DNA of 6,949 nt, taken from assembly GCA_016215145.1 (NCBI GenBank), contig JACRLA010000123.1:1-6949 (forward strand), read 5' to 3'. Position numbers and translations under genes: made by a program. The stretch is from Chloroflexota bacterium. GTDB taxonomy: Bacteria > Chloroflexota > Anaerolineae > Anaerolineales > VGOW01. This document shows, piece after piece, positions 5,386-6,949 of the stretch (its first letter is position 1; each line of letters starts with the position of its first letter). The notes beneath the pieces are model-generated. The model was not told the origin of the DNA and ran no database searches. It saw nothing but the letters and a program-made list of their open reading frames with translations.

Positions 5386-5837
5386 TGTCATCCCCTAAAC
5401 AATTCAACATTACTATGCGCGAGTGGGCAGAATCTTTTATGCACCGCTCGATGCGCGAATGGTCGCGCTACGTCAAATCCTCCGGGCTGTCCATGCCGCA
5501 GTTCAGCATCTTGATGAAAATTTATCATCGCGGCGGCTGCGGCATCTCCGACATTAGCCAACATCTGGATGTGACTAACGCCGCCGCCAGTCAATTGGTA
5601 GATAAAATGGTGGGGATGGGATTGTTAGATCGCGCCGAAGACCCCAATGATCGCCGTGCCAAACAAGTGACCTTGAGCAACAAAGGCAGAGCGCTGCTCG
5701 AAAAAGGGGCGGAGGCGCGCAACCGCTGGGTCGAGGATTTAGCCACACATTTAACCGCTCAACAACGTGATGAGGTGATCTCCGCGCTTAAACTTTTGCT
5801 CGAAGCCTCTCACGCGCTTGATGCTCCCAAATCTTAA
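5385..5837 (+). CDS. MarR-family transcriptional regulator
   Basis: This 150-residue protein has the normal MarR length and layout. N-terminal helices (about 8-32) and C-terminal helices (about 103-145) would form the dimer interface. They surround a winged helix-turn-helix: SMPQFSILMKIY (36-47), GISDISQHLDVTNAAASQLVDKM split across 53-75 (helix-turn-helix), and the wing DRAEDPNDRRAKQVTLSNKG around 82-101, with the typical D-x-R-R residues (D89, R90, R91). MarR proteins are dimeric repressors that often respond to phenolic or toxic ligands and control adjacent efflux genes. AGCAGG (5372-5377), seven bases before the ATG, is a reasonable Shine-Dalgarno. The inverted repeat at 5349-5368 suggests autorepression. 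The ABC exporter gene follows on the same strand after a 135-bp gap largely filled by a palindromic repeat. Confidence 0.93.
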   Translation: MSSPKQFNITMREWAESFMHRSMREWSRYVKSSGLSMPQFSILMKIYHRGGCGISDISQHLDVTNAAASQLVDKMVGMGLLDRAEDPNDRRAKQVTLSNKGRALLEKGAEARNRWVEDLATHLTAQQRDEVISALKLLLEASHALDAPKS

Positions 5838-5852
5838 CTACTCAGACGATTC

Positions 5853-5948
5853 GTCATTGCGAGCGCACCCTTCGGCTTTGCTCAGGGCATGCTTTGCGAA
5901 GCAATCTCGATCGTGCTATGAGATTGCTTCTCAAAGACTCACAATGAC
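5853..5948. repeat. 96-bp GTCATTGCGAG inverted-repeat element (copy 2)
   Basis: The element begins GTCATTGCGAG (5853-5863) and ends CTCACAATGAC (5938-5948), complementary at 10 of 11 positions. The inner arms GAAGCAATCTC and GAGATTGCTTC are perfect 11-bp complements. The left half contains CCCTTCGGCTTTGCTCAGGG, itself partly self-complementary. It shares termini and inner arms with 802-889. It lies between the MarR stop and the ribosome-binding site of the ABC gene, so in a joint transcript it would fold into a strong stem-loop that could reduce downstream expression or stabilise the upstream message. Confidence 0.85.
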
Positions 5949-5961
5949 AAAATTTATCAAC

Positions 5962-5966
5962 AGGAG
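5962..5966 (+). promoter_or_regulatory. Shine-Dalgarno supporting a GTG start
   Basis: AGGAG lies six bases before GTG at 5973. It is the best ribosome-binding site nearby and decides the start. No ATG with comparable support precedes the first conserved residues of the ABC protein. Confidence 0.75.
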
Positions 5967-5972
5967 AACATA

Positions 5973-6949
5973 GTGAATCCAAATTTTAGAAATCGCCGTC
6001 GTGACCCCAACGCCCCCAAAGGCGGCTTGCGACGCGTAATGAAATACTTGGGGCGTTATAAACGCCAAGCCGCATTGCCTTACGGCTTTCTGATCATTGC
6101 CACGCTCTCGCAACTTGCCGTGCCTTCCATGGTGCGCCGCATCATTGACGCCGTGACGTCGGGTGTGATCGCCAACACGGTGTTAAGCGCGCTGGACAAC
6201 ATTCCAGCGATTGCTATGTCGCAAGCCGTCCCGAAAATTGTTGAGGCGTTGAAGTTCTCGGCAGACATCCTCAGCAAAGATCAACTCGTCGCAAAATTAA
6301 ATGCCGATGTGGCGAATGCGCCCACCGCGCTCGTCCAAGCGGGCACCGCCATCGTGATCTTCGCCGCGCTGCGCGGAGTGTTCGCCTTTTTGCAAGCCTA
6401 CTGGGCAGAGCGCAACTCGCAGGGCGTTGCCTACGATTTGCGTAACGATCTCTTCGCCAAGATTCAACGCTTGTCGTTTTCGTATCACGATCAGAATCAA
6501 ACAGGTCAGCTTATGGTGCGCGCCACCGACGACGTGGAGAAGGTCCGCCTCTTCATCGGGCAAGGTTTATTGCAGCTCGGCGGCGCGATCATCTTGCTCG
6601 TTGGCACGATGATCATTTTGTTCAGCACCAACGCTCAACTGGCGTGGGCGGCGATCCCGGTGCTGCCTGTCGCGCTCGTCCTCTTCATGTTCTTCGGCGT
6701 GATCAGCCAGCCATTGTTTTTAAAAGTTCAGCAAACGCTTTCCGCCCTCAACACTGTATTGCAGGAAAACTTGGCGGGCATCAAAGTGATCAAAGCCTTC
6801 ACGCGCGAAGCGCAGGAACAAGTTAAATTCAAAAAATCGGCGGACGACGTTTTGAATCAACAACTCACCGTCACGCGCATCTTTGTCTTTCTCTTCCCGC
6901 TCGTCTTCCTCATCGCCAACTTGGGGCAAGCCTCCACGCTGTATTTCGG
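5973..6949 (+). CDS. ABC exporter half-transporter, N-terminal membrane domain (partial)
   Basis: The frame is open from GTG at 5973 to the right edge, giving 325 residues of a type-I exporter transmembrane domain; the ATP-binding domain lies beyond the window. Predicted helices are TM1 at about 34-55, TM2 118-142, TM3 195-217, TM4 222-246 and the start of TM5 302-324. The first coupling-helix region reads NSQGVAYDLRNDLFAKIQRL (148-167) followed by YHDQNQTGQLMVRATDDVEKVR across 171-192. The second coupling region is VLQENLAGIKVIKAFTREA (262-280). These are the typical signatures of MsbA/LmrA/BmrCD-like drug or lipid exporters. The TM1-TM2 extracytoplasmic loop (about 60-117) is longer than usual. 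Position after a marR gene suggests ligand-inducible efflux, and a second ABC half may follow. The substrate cannot be inferred. Confidence 0.92.
   Translation, partial: MNPNFRNRRRDPNAPKGGLRRVMKYLGRYKRQAALPYGFLIIATLSQLAVPSMVRRIIDAVTSGVIANTVLSALDNIPAIAMSQAVPKIVEALKFSADILSKDQLVAKLNADVANAPTALVQAGTAIVIFAALRGVFAFLQAYWAERNSQGVAYDLRNDLFAKIQRLSFSYHDQNQTGQLMVRATDDVEKVRLFIGQGLLQLGGAIILLVGTMIILFSTNAQLAWAAIPVLPVALVLFMFFGVISQPLFLKVQQTLSALNTVLQENLAGIKVIKAFTREAQEQVKFKKSADDVLNQQLTVTRIFVFLFPLVFLIANLGQASTLYF

Noticed and set aside
5838..5972. Target-site duplication around the element at 5853-5948
   Set aside because: The flanks before 5853 and after 5948 were compared and share no direct repeat of useful length.

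Overview
The window looks like a chromosomal segment from a member of the Chloroflexota, probably class Anaerolineae. This is an inference from the protein flavour (a FAD/Fe-S 2-hydroxyacid dehydrogenase fusion, and an ABC exporter half with a long TM1-TM2 loop), the moderate GC content, and the many small palindromic repeats of the GTCATTGCGAG type. No rRNA, tRNA, CRISPR array or transposase gene was seen.

Layout. Four minus-strand genes fill positions 1-5105. In order of transcription they are a large FAD-linked oxidase/4Fe-4S/CCG fusion (5105-2301), a four-helix membrane protein (2238-1786), a 261-residue protein of unknown function (1688-903), and a TPR protein that runs off the left edge (778-1). 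A 279-bp divergent spacer (5106-5384) carries promoters in both directions, heptamer repeats and a probable MarR operator. On the plus strand follow a MarR-family regulator (5385-5837) and the N-terminal half of an ABC exporter (5973 to the right edge), a common regulator-exporter pairing.

The most notable content is the repeats. Two complete GTCATTGCGAG inverted-repeat elements lie at 802-889 and 5853-5948. Half of a related element lies at 2283-2320, a 60-bp imperfect palindrome at 1718-1777, and a related palindrome in frame inside the oxidase gene at 3403-3451. Heptamer-period tandem repeats lie at 2800-2834 (inside the oxidase gene) and 5259-5307. Two of these have visible consequences. 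The element at 802-889 is flanked by an exact 17-bp duplication of the junction between the 261-residue gene and the TPR gene, which preserves both genes while undoing what was probably an ATGA overlap. The half element at 2283-2320 supplies the last residues and stop codon of the oxidase, which ends before the second CCG motif expected in its family.

No wholly new multi-gene system is evident. The case worth pursuing is a family of short palindromic elements that enters gene junctions, linkers and gene ends in this genome. Secondary points are a C11 tract in the 261-residue gene, start codons with almost no leader, and an operator overlapping the marR promoter.
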